Position numbers and translations under genes: made by a program. The notes beneath the pieces were generated by a model, which saw nothing but the letters and a program-made list of their open reading frames with translations, searched no databases and was not told the origin of the DNA. Positions 31,743-33,240 of a stretch of 33,240 nt of DNA are shown piece by piece. The DNA is taken from positions 1 to 33,240 of the forward strand of contig NZ_JADWYX010000048.1 in the NCBI RefSeq assembly GCF_016786355.1, written 5' to 3'. This stretch comes from Frankia sp. AgB1.9 (lineage in GTDB: Bacteria > Actinomycetota > Actinomycetes > Frankiales > Frankiaceae). Numbering within the stretch: the stretch's first letter is position 1; each line of letters starts with the position of its first letter.

Positions 31743-32362
31743 CCGCACCGCCATCACCGCGGTCGCCACGGCCCACACCCCCACCGCCTCACTGACGGTG
31801 ATTGCTCAAATAGCTTGCAGACCGCTGCTCATGTAGTGCTCAACTACGAGGCCGAATGCTCGTCTATCCGCGATCCCTACAGTCCCGTCCGTGACCCCAT
31901 CGGCCCCCCTGTCCGTTAGCCAATACGGTCGCCCGTTTGATGGGCTACCCCACGGCCGGGGTTTCCGCAGGTCAGCGGCCCGATGGCACTACACGAGTAC
32001 AGCCAGACTTGGTTAGCGACAGCGTTCCTTTATTAGTCGCGCCGGGGGCGGCGCGCGGCGGAGGCGCCGGTCCCGTGTGGTCGGGCGGCTGATTCACTGC
32101 CCCTCTATCCCCATTCAAATCTTCTTATTTATGATCGCGGTGCAGGTATTCGAACTCCATTTCCCTTCCCCCTCTTCATTCCTTTTTCTCCTCTCTCCGG
32201 AAATGGCTCCGACCTGCGGAAACCCGGCCGGAAGAATCATGGGAAATGCGCGAGAAAGGCGCCGATTGGTATTGAATTCCGCGCGTGCGGGAGGGACTAT
32301 TAGATATCGGCGCGTCGCGCCCGGCGCGCGGCGCTAAATCCCTCTCTTGCATGGAGACTTCC
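31743..32362. other. Leader region with repeat R2 and an AT/pyrimidine-rich tract
   Basis: No gene supported. The left part holds repeat R2 copy b. From about 32095 to 32205 the plus strand turns pyrimidine-rich and much less GC-rich (TTCCCTTCCCCCTCTTCATT, then CCTTTTTCTCCTCTCTCC), unlike anything else in the window. GC-rich stems follow at about 32312-32335, then the ribosome binding site of the last gene. Confidence 0.5.
31803..31887. repeat. Dispersed repeat R2, copy b
   Basis: CCGCTGCTCATGTAGTGCTC, GGCCGAATGCTCGTC and TATCCGCGATCCCTACAG match copy a with scattered changes. It has only the left arm of the palindrome (31871-31881); the right arm is missing. Confidence 0.5.
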
Positions 32363-33175
32363 ATGTCGTATTCCTTCATTTCGCCTGTCTTCTCTCGGGA
32401 CATTCCTTCGACTGTTGCCGGTGAGGCGGCCACGGCACAGGACATGGCGCGGGTCACTGAGGCGGACTGGGTTGAGATCGTCGGCCACGCCCGTCGGTAC
32501 TGCCGGAAGGTCGATGCCACTCGGTCGCGTAAGCGTGCCGACGGTTCGGCCACGATCGCGCGAGACGGGTACGGGAGTTACGGCAGTGATGACGTGGCCG
32601 ACGACGTCGCCCAGGACGCGGTCCTGATCTTCGCCCGCCGGCTCGGTGTGATCATGAGCCGGTGTGTCGTCGCGTCCGTCAACGTGGCCACCCGCGAACC
32701 AGACCGGTGGCAGTACCAGCCCAAGACGGGAGAGATGTTCCTCGCGGACCGTGCCCTGATCCGGGCGTGGGCCGTGCCGGAAGCGGCCAAGCGCAACGGC
32801 TACCGCCTGGTCAAGCCCTCGGACGCCACCGCGCCGGAAGTCGTCGAACAGCGTGCCCGGTATCTGGCCGCCGTCACGTTCCTCGCGGGCATGTCGCAGG
32901 AGATCTTCGCGGAGGCGTGGGGCGACGGACGCGACTTCCCGACGCTCGGAAAGATCTTGGATGTGGCGGGTCGCGCCGATGACCTCGGGCGTGCTGGGGT
33001 GTTCTCGATCGTGGCCCAGCAGATGTACGGCGGCAAGTACGGCTCTGGCCGCCAGACCCGCAGAGTCCGAGACACTGCCCGCGAGGAAGCACGCGAACTG
33101 TCCGCACGCTGCGACGCCATCCGCGACCGGCTCACCTACCAAGAGCAGCCCAAAGACCACCCCCCGACCGACTGA
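32363..33175 (+). CDS. Unknown protein, possible sigma-region-2-like segment
   Basis: ATG at 32363 with GGAG eight bases upstream (an in-frame ATG at 32351 would add four residues); 270 residues. Near residues 31-95, WVEIVGHARRYCRKVDATRS then DDVADDVAQDAVLIFARRLG recalls region 2 of sigma-70 proteins (DxxDLxQDxFxR pattern). The rest (DRWQYQPKTGEMFLADRALI, YLAAVTFLAGMSQEIFAEAW, YGGKYGSGRQTRRVRDTARE) is unfamiliar. The basic C-terminus could touch nucleic acid. The sigma link is weak and I would not name it so without a profile search. It is preceded by an unusual leader and followed by a strong hairpin. Confidence 0.7.
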   Translation: MSYSFISPVFSRDIPSTVAGEAATAQDMARVTEADWVEIVGHARRYCRKVDATRSRKRADGSATIARDGYGSYGSDDVADDVAQDAVLIFARRLGVIMSRCVVASVNVATREPDRWQYQPKTGEMFLADRALIRAWAVPEAAKRNGYRLVKPSDATAPEVVEQRARYLAAVTFLAGMSQEIFAEAWGDGRDFPTLGKILDVAGRADDLGRAGVFSIVAQQMYGGKYGSGRQTRRVRDTAREEARELSARCDAIRDRLTYQEQPKDHPPTD

Positions 33176-33193
33176 CGCACCACCGCCCACCCG

Positions 33194-33224
33194 GGAGCCT
33201 CCGAGCACCACGCTCGGAGGCTCC
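33194..33224 (+). terminator. Perfect 13-bp hairpin after the last gene
   Basis: GGAGCCTCCGAGC (33194-33206) and GCTCGGAGGCTCC (33212-33224) pair without mismatch around a five-base loop, 19 bases after the stop at 33175. There is only a short T-run afterwards (ACCCATTTCC), a common form of terminator in GC-rich actinobacteria. Confidence 0.75.
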
Positions 33225-33240
33225 ACCCATTTCCGCCGTG

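Overview
The window is GC-rich, with strong third-position GC bias, and its gene families point to a filamentous actinobacterium. I infer a Frankia-like or streptomycete-like genome from the paired XRE/TPR regulators, two PF04672-type methyltransferases, FxLD-type methyltransferases and a DUF6300-like protein. I could not run a search, so the genus is a guess. Apart from a DNA polymerase III alpha gene, the region looks accessory: duplicated, decayed and regulatory genes dominate.

Bases 1-7.6 kb are scarred. The left edge carries repeats typical of an IS21-family end. A convergent pair (an unknown ~170-residue protein and a protein with an RNA polymerase alpha-CTD-like domain) occurs twice: intact at 5.4-6.9 kb, and at 1.0-2.1 kb with the alpha-CTD gene truncated. 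Each copy is preceded by three tandem units of about 80-100 bp that look like promoters or operators. Between the copies lie the tail of a TPR protein, a shattered pentapeptide-repeat gene, a candidate structured RNA, a small membrane protein, a P-loop kinase and a repeat-rich basic protein. A decayed regulator/NUDIX pair follows.

Bases 8.0-12.6 kb hold an intact NUDIX hydrolase, two XRE/TPR regulators that share their N-terminal half and upstream DNA but not their C-terminal half, and a 5-formyltetrahydrofolate cyclo-ligase coupled to the second regulator. DnaE (13.0-16.6 kb) has complete PHP, polymerase and clamp-binding motifs and is coupled to a small zinc-ribbon-like protein.

Bases 17.1-26.1 kb hold two peptide-modification-like modules. 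The minus-strand module has a frameshifted PIMT-like methyltransferase, a 131-residue protein, a strong intergenic hairpin and an Asp/Asn beta-hydroxylase. The plus-strand module is a tightly packed run: an RsbW-like ATPase, a membrane protein, a PF04672 methyltransferase, an unknown protein, a second PF04672 methyltransferase, a thiopeptide-type (SpaB_C-like) protein and a divergent FxLD-type methyltransferase. No precursor peptide, LanB or LanC was found.

Bases 26.6-33.2 kb hold a lipoprotein/secreted protein pair, a metallo-beta-lactamase-fold hydrolase bracketed by dispersed palindromic repeats, a frameshifted alpha/beta hydrolase divergent from a TetR regulator, and an unknown protein with an unusually AT- and pyrimidine-rich leader, ending at a perfect 13-bp hairpin.
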